Source: Clostridia bacterium (GTDB lineage Bacteria; Bacillota_A; Clostridia; Oscillospirales; CAG-272). Taken from it: 15,957 nucleotides of DNA. Made by a program: the position numbers and the translations under genes. The notes beneath the pieces were generated by a model. That model was not told the DNA's origin, ran no database searches, and was given only the letters and a program-made list of their open reading frames with translations. Positions 1 to 6,692 of the stretch are shown here, piece by piece. The stretch's first letter is position 1. Each line of letters opens with the position of its first letter. The stretch is from the NCBI GenBank assembly GCA_017411885.1, contig JAFQPF010000046.1:1-15957 (forward strand), read 5' to 3'.

Positions 1-2
1 GA

Positions 3-74
3 AAGTCAAGGGGAACACGGCTGATTAAAAGCAGCGGAGCGGATGGGCGTGGGAGCAGCTTGGTTTTTAGGTGA
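3..74 (+). CDS. possible C-terminal tail of an unidentified protein entering from the left
   Basis: One forward frame is open from the window edge to a TGA at 72-74, giving 23 residues ending in GRGSSLVFR. The only support is positional: the frame ends about 40 bases before a bidirectional hairpin, and the next gene is convergent, which is the usual place for a gene end. I do not recognise the family, and so short an open frame could be chance. Confidence 0.25.
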   Translation, partial: KSRGTRLIKSSGADGRGSSLVFR

Positions 75-111
75 AGATGCGCCGAAGAATGCCCGCGGGG
101 GCTCCCCGCAA

Positions 112-140
112 AAAACGGCTCCTCAAAGAGAAGCCGTTTT
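112..140. terminator. bidirectional intrinsic terminator between convergent genes
   Basis: The arms AAAACGGCT (112-120) and AGCCGTTTT (132-140) form a 9-bp stem around an 11-base loop. Read leftward the stem is followed by a T-rich run (from the A-run at 110-115), so it serves the leftward isomerase gene. Read rightward it also ends in TTTT. A GC-rich patch at 91-109 lies beside it. Confidence 0.75.
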
Positions 141-145
141 GTAAA

Positions 146-922
146 TTACATAAGGTTAGCCTTGATGTATTCAGCGCTGTTTTTAGCAGCCTTCATAGGA
201 TCGTCATCAACCCAGTTGGAGTCCTGCTCAACGATAAAGTGCTTAACGCCTGCCTTTTCAGCAGATTCAACGATAAGCTTGAAATCGAGGTTTCCATTAC
301 CCACGGATGTAAATCTCTGAACGCCGTCAAGTCCCATTTCCATATCCTTAAAGTGGAGAATGTCGATTCTGCCGGAAAGCTTTTCGATCCAGCCTCTTAC
401 GTCGCCGCCGCCGTGCTGTACCCAGTATGTATCAAGGCAGAAGGAGGTAGTTACGGGATCAAGATTTGCAACGAGAAGATCCATCATTGTGTTAGTTCCG
501 TCGATCTTCTTGAATTCAAAGCTGTGGTTGTGATAAGTAAACTTAAAGCCGTGCTTGTTTATCTTTGCACCGAATTCGTTAGCCTTTTCGCAGAACTTGA
601 GAAGATCATCCTTGCTTTCTCTTGCAGGTCCGGGCATACCGCCGATACCGATGCACTTTGAACCGAGAATGCTGTGGACCTCCATCCACTTTTCGGGATC
701 AGCTGCCAAATCGTCAAAGGGAAGATGAGTGCCGACAATGGAAATGCCGTATTCCTTTGCTAAAGCCGCGTATTCCTCTGCGGGAAGGTTGAGGCTGATT
801 GTCTGAAGCTCGCTGTATCCGAATTCGGAAAGCTGCTTGAAGGTGTTAGCGGTGGTTGCCGCGTCGTCCTTGGGCATAAGATCTCTTACTGTCCATGCCT
901 GAATACCAAATTTTTTAAGCAT
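146..922 (-). CDS. sugar phosphate isomerase/epimerase (xylose isomerase-like TIM barrel)
   Basis: The 258-residue protein has the layout of the AP-endonuclease-2/xylose isomerase-like TIM-barrel family: an N-terminal strand KFGIQAWTVRD, GTHLPFDDL in the first third, FTYHNHSFEF in the middle, then CLDTYWVQHGGGD, ILHFKDMEMG and a C-terminal FIVEQD. In this family these His, Asp and Glu positions bind a divalent metal and the enzymes isomerise or epimerise ketoses, inositols or sugar phosphates. The substrate cannot be read from the sequence. No signal peptide is visible, so it should be cytoplasmic. The ATG at 922 is preceded by a GGGG-type ribosome binding site and a good promoter at 967-995. 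It is monocistronic, with a terminator at 112-140. Length and motifs are intact. Related inosose isomerase-like or hydroxypyruvate isomerase-like proteins cannot be separated by eye. Confidence 0.85.
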   Translation of the reverse strand: MLKKFGIQAWTVRDLMPKDDAATTANTFKQLSEFGYSELQTISLNLPAEEYAALAKEYGISIVGTHLPFDDLAADPEKWMEVHSILGSKCIGIGGMPGPARESKDDLLKFCEKANEFGAKINKHGFKFTYHNHSFEFKKIDGTNTMMDLLVANLDPVTTSFCLDTYWVQHGGGDVRGWIEKLSGRIDILHFKDMEMGLDGVQRFTSVGNGNLDFKLIVESAEKAGVKHFIVEQDSNWVDDDPMKAAKNSAEYIKANLM

Positions 923-966
923 AAAAGTTACCCCTTTCGTTTTCGCGCATTTGGTTTGCTATGCCT

Positions 967-995
967 ATTATAAAACATATTGAAGTAAAGGTCAA
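967..995 (-). promoter_or_regulatory. sigma-A-type promoter of the isomerase gene
   Basis: Read leftward, TTGACC (990-995) is separated by exactly 17 bases from a consensus TATAAT (967-972), about 45 bases upstream of the ATG at 922. Confidence 0.7.
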
Positions 996-1037
996 GTGTA
1001 TATGCTAAAAATTTGCAAAATTAAAATAAAAAGCAGA

Positions 1038-1063
1038 TACCGCCGTGCATTTGCACGGCGGTA
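1038..1063 (-). terminator. intrinsic terminator of the SASP gene
   Basis: TACCGCCGTGC (1038-1048) pairs perfectly with GCACGGCGGTA (1053-1063) around a 4-base loop. In the leftward direction it is followed by a T-rich stretch (1012-1033). It lies about 40 bases after the SASP stop codon. Confidence 0.8.
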
Positions 1064-1103
1064 ACGCCCGGACATCTCCGTAATAGGTTATATCAGACTA
1101 TAC

Positions 1104-1304
1104 TTACTTGCTTGCCTTGATATCGTTTTCGTACTTTTCGATCATCTTCTTGACCATCTGGCCTCCGATGGAACCGGCCTGACGTGAAGTGAGCTCACCG
1201 TTGTAGCCCTGCTTAAGATTTACGCCAACCTCACTTGCGGCCTCCATCTTAAACTGTTCGAGAGCTTCCTTAGCCTCGGGAACAACAATTCTGTTACTTG
1301 CCAT
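1104..1304 (-). CDS. alpha/beta-type small acid-soluble spore protein (SASP)
   Basis: This 66-residue protein has the two conserved blocks of alpha/beta SASPs. The first is EALEQFKMEAASEVGV, which contains the germination protease (GPR) cleavage region around E-A-A-S-E-V-G. The second is the C-terminal TSRQAGSIGGQMVKKMIE, part of the DNA-binding helix-turn-helix surface. In spores these proteins coat DNA, protect it from UV and chemical damage, and are degraded to amino acids on germination. The start is set by an AAAGGAG ribosome binding site upstream of the ATG. It stands alone between its own terminator and a possible promoter at 1334-1362. Forespore expression through sigma-G is expected for the family, but I could not identify a convincing sigma-G promoter. 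Its presence shows the organism is, or descends from, an endospore former. Confidence 0.95.
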   Translation of the reverse strand: MASNRIVVPEAKEALEQFKMEAASEVGVNLKQGYNGELTSRQAGSIGGQMVKKMIEKYENDIKASK

Positions 1305-1333
1305 TGTTTTTTCTCCTTTTTGGGAATATCTAT

Positions 1334-1362
1334 ATTATCGACCGCCTTACCGTTACATCCAA
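1334..1362 (-). promoter_or_regulatory. possible promoter of the SASP gene
   Basis: Leftward TTGGAT (1357-1362), a 17-base gap and GATAAT (1334-1339) resemble a sigma-A promoter about 30 bases upstream of the SASP start. A sporulation sigma factor would be expected instead, so the assignment is weak. Confidence 0.3.
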
Positions 1363-1545
1363 TTAAGGATCGGGCGCATACGCGTCGGGCAAAGCTGATC
1401 TGTTGTTATGAGCCAGACGCTTTCGCCCGACTCTGCTATTATTATCACCGCTAATTCAGCTAATATAAGTGGGAATTTATTGTCCGAGTTCCAATTGGTG
1501 TGACTTAAGTCGGGATTTTGTTTTGTAAACTGTGAAAACGCGCTC
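1363..1545. other. gene-free divergent intergenic region
   Basis: The space between the divergent SASP and MATE genes is about 310 bases including both promoter regions. A leftward open frame crosses it from inside the MATE start region but has no ribosome binding site and no recognisable motif. I see no RNA gene or strong hairpin here. Confidence 0.4.
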
Positions 1546-1574
1546 TTTACTTTTTTTGCTATTTGTGATATTAT
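1546..1574 (+). promoter_or_regulatory. probable sigma-A promoter of the MATE gene
   Basis: TTTACT (1546-1551), a 17-base spacer and TATTAT (1569-1574) lie about 40 bases upstream of the MATE start codon. Confidence 0.5.
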
Positions 1575-1613
1575 ATTAAGCGGCAATCTTCGATCGCGAA
1601 AAGAGAAGGACGT

Positions 1614-2990
1614 ATGAAACAGAAAGCAGAAATAAATCAATATGAAAAAATGACGGCGTGGCCGATACCAAAGCTTGTGATCACATTAGGTATTCCCACG
1701 ACCATCAGTATGCTTGTCACGAATATTTACAATATGGCGGACACGTATTTCGTAAGCGAGCTTGGCAATAGTGCCAGCGGTGCGGTCGGTGTTGTATTCG
1801 GACTGATGGCGATCATACAGGCGTTTGGCTTTATGTTTGGCCACGGTGCGGGAAGCATAATCGCACGAAAGCTCGGACAAAAGGATGCTCACAGCGCAAG
1901 CGTCTTTGCCTCCTTAAGCGTCACGGCGTGTCTTTTGGTCGGTACGCTGATAGGCGTTTTGGGGCTTATATTCATAAATCCGCTTATGCGGATGCTCGGC
2001 AGCACGGATACGATCCTTCCGTATGCAAGAGATTACGGGATTTATATACTTATTGCCGCGCCTGTTACTATGACCAGCTTTGCACTGAATAACATTTTAA
2101 GATACGAGGGCAAAGCGTTTTTTGCAATGATAGGACTTACCGTTGGCGGCGTTATCAATATGGTAGTCGACCCGATACTGATATTTGGGCTTGATATGGG
2201 TATCGCGGGCGCGGGACTTTCGACCGCGCTTTCCCAGGTGGTAAGCTTTTTCATACTGATCTCGATGTTTTTCAGTGGAAAAACGCTCAGCAAGCTAAGC
2301 GTGAAATTTCTCAAAGAAAACCCAAAAGGTATATTTGAGATCATGGCAACAGGCTTTCCGAGCTTTTGCAGGCAGGGACTGAGCAGTATTGCCACGATGA
2401 CGCTTAACAACCTCGCGGGTGAGGTTGCGGGAGATGCCGCCGTTGCGGCGATGTCGGTCGTAAACAAGATCACCTTCTTTATTTTCGCCGTAGGTCTTGG
2501 AATCGGCCAGGGCTTTCAGCCTGTGGCATCGTTTAACTACGGAGCAAGAATATACTCAAGGGTGAAAAAAGCATTTTTCTTCACCTTCGGCGTGGGAGAG
2601 CTGTTGCTTGGCGTGTTTGTTGTTGTGGGACTGTTTTTCTCAAATCATCTGATAGGGCTGTTCCGTGACGATCCGACGGTCATCGAAATAGGCACGCTCA
2701 GCCTGAAATTACAGCTTCTGGCGCTTTTTTTCCATCCGCTCACAATATGCTCGAATATGCTTTTCCAGAGTATAGGAGAAAACAAAAAGGCGACCTTTTT
2801 ATCGCTTCTCAGAAGCGGTATACTGTTTATACCCATCCTTTGGATACTGACAAAGCTTTTCGGACTTTTCGGCGTACAGTCGGCGCAGGCAATAGCCGAC
2901 GTTCTTGCCTTTTTCGTGTCCGCGCCGCTCGTGCTGTCTTTCTTAAGAAGGCTTCCCGAGGATAACCCCGAGCCAAAAGCCGGCGCGTAA
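1614..2990 (+). CDS. MATE family efflux transporter (MatE/DinF-like)
   Basis: The 458-residue protein is almost entirely hydrophobic, with about twelve membrane segments in two pseudo-symmetric halves. The N-terminal part contains PKLVITLGIPTTISMLV followed by NIYNMADTYFVSELG, a signature of the bacterial NorM/DinF-type MATE family. Around residues 265-310 the second half repeats the pattern with AAMSVVNKITFFIFAVGLG and GQGFQPVASFNYGA. These proteins export cationic drugs or toxic metabolites in exchange for Na+ or H+; the substrate is not predictable. The ATG at 1614 follows an AGAAGGA ribosome binding site. The gene appears monocistronic, with its own promoter upstream and the SCIFF promoter starting 55 bases after its stop. 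No terminator hairpin is visible after it, so some read-through into the SCIFF locus is possible. A link to SCIFF export is only a positional guess. Confidence 0.92.
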   Translation: MKQKAEINQYEKMTAWPIPKLVITLGIPTTISMLVTNIYNMADTYFVSELGNSASGAVGVVFGLMAIIQAFGFMFGHGAGSIIARKLGQKDAHSASVFASLSVTACLLVGTLIGVLGLIFINPLMRMLGSTDTILPYARDYGIYILIAAPVTMTSFALNNILRYEGKAFFAMIGLTVGGVINMVVDPILIFGLDMGIAGAGLSTALSQVVSFFILISMFFSGKTLSKLSVKFLKENPKGIFEIMATGFPSFCRQGLSSIATMTLNNLAGEVAGDAAVAAMSVVNKITFFIFAVGLGIGQGFQPVASFNYGARIYSRVKKAFFFTFGVGELLLGVFVVVGLFFSNHLIGLFRDDPTVIEIGTLSLKLQLLALFFHPLTICSNMLFQSIGENKKATFLSLLRSGILFIPILWILTKLFGLFGVQSAQAIADVLAFFVSAPLVLSFLRRLPEDNPEPKAGA

Positions 2991-3045
2991 GCGAATAAAT
3001 ATATGCCCGATTTCGCTCCGATCAAAGAAATTTCGCTTATTTGTA

Positions 3046-3074
3046 TTGACTTTTTTGCCGATAGGTATTATAAT
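3046..3074 (+). promoter_or_regulatory. strong sigma-A promoter of the SCIFF locus
   Basis: TTGACT (3046-3051), a 17-base spacer and a consensus TATAAT (3069-3074) lie 31 bases upstream of the precursor start. The leader also carries TTGGAGG as ribosome binding site. Confidence 0.8.
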
Positions 3075-3105
3075 ATGTCTATAATAAACTTTTTGGAGGT
3101 TCAGA

Positions 3106-3267
3106 ATGGAACACATCAAGACTCTTGAAACTCGTAATCTTTGCGACAGCGCGAAGAACGGCGGTTGCGGCGAATGCCAGACTTCCTGCCAGTCGGCTTG
3201 CAAGACCAGCTGCGGTATCGCTAACCAGCAGTGCGAAAATGCACAGGATAGCAAGGAAAGCAAGTAA
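3106..3267 (+). CDS. scfA: SCIFF-family RiPP precursor peptide (six cysteines in forty-five)
   Basis: This 53-residue peptide begins MEHIKTLETRNLC and has cysteines at 13, 21, 24, 28, 32, 36 and 43, the spacing of the SCIFF (ranthipeptide) precursors found throughout Clostridia. The core CGECQTSCQSACKTSC is nearly identical to the family consensus. In the characterised Clostridium thermocellum homologue the maturase builds a thioether between Cys32 and Thr37. Here residue 37 is Gly (CKTSCGIANQQC), so that acceptor is missing. The C-terminal tail after Cys43 (ENAQDSKESK) is longer and more polar than the forms I know. A strong GGAGG ribosome binding site and a near-consensus promoter suggest high expression. 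The radical-SAM maturase follows, separated by a terminator-like hairpin. SCIFF function in the cell is not established in detail. Confidence 0.93.
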   Translation: MEHIKTLETRNLCDSAKNGGCGECQTSCQSACKTSCGIANQQCENAQDSKESK

Positions 3268-3280
3268 TCATAAACGACAG

Positions 3281-3303
3281 AATGCCGCCTGATGGGCGGC
3301 ATT
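3281..3303 (+). terminator. intrinsic terminator/attenuator between SCIFF precursor and maturase
   Basis: AATGCCGCC (3281-3289) pairs with GGCGGCATT (3295-3303) around a 5-base loop and is followed by TTTTT. It would make the precursor transcript more abundant than the maturase transcript. No separate promoter for the maturase is obvious in the 40 bases that follow. Confidence 0.85.
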
Positions 3304-3342
3304 TTTATCTGTAAAAAACGCAACGGAAGGATTTTTGCATAT

Positions 3343-3453
3343 ATGGTACATCAGTATAAGCTTGGGAGCTACAACATAGTACTTGATATCTGCTCGGGCT
3401 CGGTCCACGCCGTGGACGAGGTCGCTTACGATATAATAGAACGCTTTGAATAA
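3343..3453 (+). pseudogene. scfB: severed N-terminal (RRE-like) fragment of the SCIFF maturase, ending at an in-frame TAA
   Basis: From ATG 3343, preceded by GGAAGGA, a 36-codon frame begins MVHQYKLGSYNIVLDICSG and continues SVHAVDEVAYDIIERFE, the standard N-terminus of SCIFF maturases. It ends at TAA 3451-3453. Reading on in the same frame gives NSRDDIISAMKEKYAER, the expected continuation, so only one codon is wrong. This region belongs to the RiPP recognition element that binds the leader of the precursor. Possible explanations are a real nonsense mutation, a base-call or assembly error, or stop read-through. TAA is used as a normal stop in neighbouring genes, so code reassignment is unlikely. 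Confidence 0.8.
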
Positions 3454-3480
3454 AATTCCCGCGATGATATTATTTCCGCT

Positions 3481-4725
3481 ATGAAGGAAAAATACGCGGA
3501 GCGCGCTGATATAAGCGAAAAGGATATAAACGAATGCTACGACCAGGTGCTTGCATTAAAGGAAAGCGGCAAGCTTTTCGCACCTGACACCTTTGAACCG
3601 ATGGCAGGCCATCTCAAGGCAAAGACATCGGGTGTTGTCAAGGCTCTTTGCTTACATATCGCGCACACCTGCAACCTAAACTGCGAATACTGCTTCGCAA
3701 GTCAGGGAAAATATCACGGAGAGCGTGCCGTTATGAGCTTTGAGGTAGGCAAGCGCGCGCTTGATTTTCTTGTTGAAAACTCCGGAACGCGCCGCAATCT
3801 TGAGGTCGATTTCTTCGGCGGCGAGCCGCTTATGAATTTTGACGTAGTTAAAAAGCTCGTTGAATACGCTCGAAGCATCGAAAAGGAAAAAGGCAAGAAT
3901 TTCCGCTTCACGCTTACGACAAACGGACTTCTTATCGACGATGACGTGATAGATTTTGCTAACCGCGAAATGAGCAACGTCGTTTTGAGCCTTGACGGAC
4001 GCCGTGAGATACACGACCGATACCGAGTTGACTACGCGGGCAACGGAAGCTGGGATCGCATCGTTCCCAAGTTCCAGAAGCTCGTAGAGGCGCGCGGCGG
4101 CAAGAATTACTATATGCGCGGAACCTTTACCCACGCAAACCCCGATTTCCTTGAGGATATCAAAAAGATGCTCGAGCTTGGCTTTACAGAACTGAGTATG
4201 GAGCCGGTTGTGTGCGCACCGGGCGATCCTTCAGAGCTTACAAACGAGGATCTGCCTGTTGTTCTCGATCAGTATGAAAAGCTTGCCGAACTTATGCTTG
4301 AGCGCGACCGCGAGGGCAAGCCCTTTACATTCTATCATTATATGATAGACTTAACCGGCGGCCCCTGCATATACAAGCGTATTTCGGGCTGCGGCTCGGG
4401 TACCGAATATATGGCGGTAACTCCGTGGGGAGATCTTTACCCCTGCCATCAGTTCGTGGGAGAAGAAAAATTCAAGCTCGGCGATATTTATAACGGTGTT
4501 ACCAATACGGCTATACAGGACGAATTTGCCGCTTGCAACGTATACGCGAGAAGCGAGTGCCGAGATTGCTGGGCAAGGCTTTATTGCTCGGGCGGCTGCG
4601 CGGCTAACGCCTACCATTCGACAGGAAGCGTCACAGGCGTTTACAAATACGGCTGTGAGCTTTTCAAAAAGCGTATGGAATGCGCAATAATGGTCGCTAT
4701 CGACCGCGCGTTTAACGGTAGATGA
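3481..4725 (+). CDS. scfB: SCIFF peptide maturase, radical SAM/SPASM thioether-forming enzyme (N-terminally interrupted)
   Basis: The remaining open frame (414 residues from ATG 3481) holds the catalytic parts. The radical SAM cluster motif is C64-x3-C68-x2-C71 (HTCNLNCEYCF), followed by FFGGEPLMNF. A C-terminal SPASM/twitch region carries many cysteines in GCGSGTEYMAVTPWGDLYPC and CRDCWARLYCSGGCAANAY, binding auxiliary [4Fe-4S] clusters. The enzyme forms a Cys-to-backbone-carbon thioether in the SCIFF peptide. Family members normally start about 46 codons earlier, at the position corresponding to 3343, but a TAA at 3451-3453 separates that part. ATG 3481 has no good ribosome binding site, so it is a default start. 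If translated, this form lacks much of its recognition element. The gene is adjacent to scfA, and its stop lies one base before the decarboxylase start, suggesting translational coupling. Confidence 0.88.
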   Translation: MKEKYAERADISEKDINECYDQVLALKESGKLFAPDTFEPMAGHLKAKTSGVVKALCLHIAHTCNLNCEYCFASQGKYHGERAVMSFEVGKRALDFLVENSGTRRNLEVDFFGGEPLMNFDVVKKLVEYARSIEKEKGKNFRFTLTTNGLLIDDDVIDFANREMSNVVLSLDGRREIHDRYRVDYAGNGSWDRIVPKFQKLVEARGGKNYYMRGTFTHANPDFLEDIKKMLELGFTELSMEPVVCAPGDPSELTNEDLPVVLDQYEKLAELMLERDREGKPFTFYHYMIDLTGGPCIYKRISGCGSGTEYMAVTPWGDLYPCHQFVGEEKFKLGDIYNGVTNTAIQDEFAACNVYARSECRDCWARLYCSGGCAANAYHSTGSVTGVYKYGCELFKKRMECAIMVAIDRAFNGR

Positions 4726-4726
4726 T

Positions 4727-6067
4727 ATGAATACGCCTATATGTGATTTCGTTTCACGATACAAAAAGTCTGATGCATTAAGGCTTCATATGCCCGGTCA
4801 CAAGGGTAAAGGTATGCTCGGCTTCGAGCCTTACGATATTACCGAATTCGATACAGCCGACAGCCTTTTTGAGGCAAGCGGGATAATAAAGGAAAGCGAG
4901 GAAAACGCTTCCTTGATCTTCGGCGCAAATACCTTTTATTCGACCGAGGGCTCGTCGCTGTGCGTGCGCGCTATGCTTTATCTTGCCCTTTTATGCGCGC
5001 GCGAAAACAGGAAAAATCCGCGAGTGCTTGCACTCAGAAACGTGCATAAAAGCTTTGTAAGCGCGATCGCCTTGCTTGATATTGAGGTCGATTGGCTTTA
5101 TTCCGGTGAAAACGAAAGCTACCTTTCCTGTAAGCTTGATGCAAAAACGCTTGAAGATCATCTTTCGGGCACAAGCGAAAAGCCCTGTGCGCTATATATC
5201 ACAAGCCCCGATTATCTCGGAAACACGCTTGATATAGCGTCGATAGCACAGGTGTGCAAAAGGCATGGACTGCTTTTGCTCGTGGATAACGCTCACGGAG
5301 CGTATCTTAAATTTTTGCCTACGTCCTTGCATCCTATCGACCTTGGGGCGGATATGTGCTGTGATTCGGCACATAAAACCCTGCCTGCGCTGACAGGTGC
5401 GGCGTATCTGCATATAAATAAAAACGCGCCTGAGATGCTTTGTCATAACGCAAAGCGCGCGATGGCGCTCTTTGCCTCAACTAGTCCGTCATACCTGATA
5501 TTGCAGTCGCTTGATGCGATGAACAAATATCTCTCGGGCGATTATAAAGTCAGGCTTGCAGAGCTTGCTTCACGGCTTGCTACGCTGAAAAACGAGCTCG
5601 AAGCGGCAGGATACACGTTTGTAGGAAACGAACCGACAAAGCTCACGCTTTACGCAGGGAAATATGGATATACGGGCGACGAGCTTGCGAAAATTCTTTT
5701 TGATAAGGGCGTCGTCTGCGAATTTCACGATCCCGATTTTATCGTGTTTATGTTAACTCCCGAAAACAGCGAGGGGGATATTACTCGCTTAAGGGATGCC
5801 TTGCTTTCAATACCGCGCCGCGAGGCGATAGATCTGCTTTCGCCGAAAATAAGGGCGGCAGAATACGTTATGAGCGCGCGAAAGGCATTGCTTTGCGCAA
5901 GCGAGGAAGTGAGTATCCGCGAAAGTATCGGACGAGTGCTTGCGGACGTTACTATGTCCTGTCCGCCTGCCGTGCCGATACTTGTGTGCGGCGAGAGAAT
6001 AGATGACGATGCCGCGTATGCATTCGGCTATTACGGAACAGATACGGTAAGAGTTGTAAAGGAATAA
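4727..6067 (+). CDS. Orn/Lys/Arg decarboxylase-family PLP-dependent enzyme
   Basis: The 446-residue protein opens with RLHMPGHKGKG and FDTADSLFEASGIIKE, typical of the major domain of prokaryotic ornithine/lysine/arginine decarboxylases. The PLP pocket is visible: VDNAHG (Asp187 for the pyridine nitrogen, His190) and SAHKTLPALTG with Lys217 as the Schiff-base lysine. The family decarboxylates basic amino acids to diamines such as cadaverine, putrescine or agmatine. This is the shorter YaaO-like form without the N-terminal wing domain of the inducible E. coli enzymes, and substrate cannot be assigned by eye. The ATG lies one base after the maturase stop (TGATATG), so translation is probably coupled and both share a transcript. 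A long terminator hairpin starts within its stop codon. No link between polyamine chemistry and SCIFF is known to me. Confidence 0.88.
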   Translation: MNTPICDFVSRYKKSDALRLHMPGHKGKGMLGFEPYDITEFDTADSLFEASGIIKESEENASLIFGANTFYSTEGSSLCVRAMLYLALLCARENRKNPRVLALRNVHKSFVSAIALLDIEVDWLYSGENESYLSCKLDAKTLEDHLSGTSEKPCALYITSPDYLGNTLDIASIAQVCKRHGLLLLVDNAHGAYLKFLPTSLHPIDLGADMCCDSAHKTLPALTGAAYLHINKNAPEMLCHNAKRAMALFASTSPSYLILQSLDAMNKYLSGDYKVRLAELASRLATLKNELEAAGYTFVGNEPTKLTLYAGKYGYTGDELAKILFDKGVVCEFHDPDFIVFMLTPENSEGDITRLRDALLSIPRREAIDLLSPKIRAAEYVMSARKALLCASEEVSIRESIGRVLADVTMSCPPAVPILVCGERIDDDAAYAFGYYGTDTVRVVKE

Positions 6068-6103
6068 AAGATCCGACGGAAAAATCCGTCGGATCTTTTG
6101 TCT
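6066..6103 (+). terminator. intrinsic terminator overlapping the decarboxylase stop codon
   Basis: AAAAGATCCGACGGA (6066-6080) and its perfect complement (6085-6099) form a 15-bp stem with a 4-base loop, ending in TTTT. The left arm begins inside the TAA stop codon (6065-6067). The hairpin is symmetrical enough to stop transcription from either side. Confidence 0.9.
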
Positions 6104-6129
6104 ATCTTACCAAGCTCGTTGTATGTATA

Positions 6130-6158
6130 AGCATACTCCTTTTGCTCGGTTTTGTCAA
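6130..6158 (-). promoter_or_regulatory. orphan leftward promoter related to the Rhs-cassette repeat
   Basis: Leftward TTGACA (6153-6158), a 17-base spacer and TATGCT (6130-6135). The 15 bases at 6144-6158 match the promoter part of the repeats at 7381 and 8241. A transcript from here would run only about 60 bases before the hairpin at 6066-6099, with no reading frame of note. Confidence 0.5.
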
Positions 6159-6170
6159 CACATACAAAAA

Positions 6171-6197
6171 AGGTTGCCCCGTGAAAAGGGGCAACCT
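6171..6197 (-). terminator. terminator of the leftward Rhs cassette
   Basis: AGGTTGCCCC (6171-6180) pairs with GGGGCAACCT (6188-6197) around a 7-base loop. Read leftward it is followed by a run of Ts (complement of the A-run at 6166-6171). It closes the leftward unit 30 bases after the membrane-protein stop codon. Confidence 0.85.
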
Positions 6198-6227
6198 CTT
6201 TGTATTATTAGAATTAACTACAATATG

Positions 6228-6674
6228 TCAATTTTGAGATATTTCCACTATTCTGGACAAGGCATCTTTTAAGTTCGCCCTAAGCGCAGAGGGCTTAATA
6301 AAATTGCACAACAGTAACCCCACTATTAAAGGCACCAATATCAGCAATTCTTCGTTGTTCATCATAAAGACGCCGATGAATACGAAAGCAAGCATAAGAA
6401 TCGGTGTATACAAAGTGAAAATCGCTGTTTCAAGCGTTCGTTTATACGTATAGTACAGTCTTTTCTCCTCGCTAATGAAAAACTCCAAGTATTCATTTGC
6501 ACAAATTCTAGGGCTTCGTGGATGCTTTTTCACATAAAGCGAGTATTTGTTTCCTCTAATACAGCCATAAACTTCACCAATCTCGATTTCATCCCCAATA
6601 GACGGAACACATTTGTTAAAAGCGCAATATATTTTGTCATTATCAATATATTCATTTAACATATCATATCTCAT
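6228..6674 (-). CDS. small two-TM membrane protein, candidate immunity protein of the Rhs cassette
   Basis: This 148-residue protein is not recognised. Residues 1-85 are polar with a beta-rich, PH-like look (GDEIEIGEVYGCIRGNKYSLYV). Two hydrophobic segments follow (about 86-108 and 111-129), then a short basic tail, so it should sit in the cytoplasmic membrane. The ATG at 6674 has an excellent AAGGAGAT ribosome binding site and starts 18 bases after the stop of the upstream Rhs fragment, on the same strand with no terminator between. In Rhs and other polymorphic toxin loci the gene directly after the variable C-terminal tip normally encodes the cognate immunity protein. Immunity is therefore inferred from position only. 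The gene is AT-richer than the flanking core genes. Confidence 0.6.
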   Translation of the reverse strand: MRYDMLNEYIDNDKIYCAFNKCVPSIGDEIEIGEVYGCIRGNKYSLYVKKHPRSPRICANEYLEFFISEEKRLYYTYKRTLETAIFTLYTPILMLAFVFIGVFMMNNEELLILVPLIVGLLLCNFIKPSALRANLKDALSRIVEISQN

Positions 6675-6692
6675 ACTGATCTCCTTACGAAA

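Noticed and set aside
71..661. Long forward open frame opposite the isomerase gene
   Set aside because: It is the antisense shadow of the well-supported leftward isomerase; it has no family motifs and would run through the terminator.
1353..1640. Leftward open frame across the SASP-MATE intergenic region
   Set aside because: It covers the MATE promoter and start codon, lacks a ribosome binding site and has no recognisable domain.
3451..3453. Recoding of TAA as a sense codon (code reassignment)
   Set aside because: TAA is the normal stop of the MATE, SCIFF precursor, decarboxylase, rnfC, rnfD and trmB genes here, so a global reassignment is excluded; local read-through remains open.
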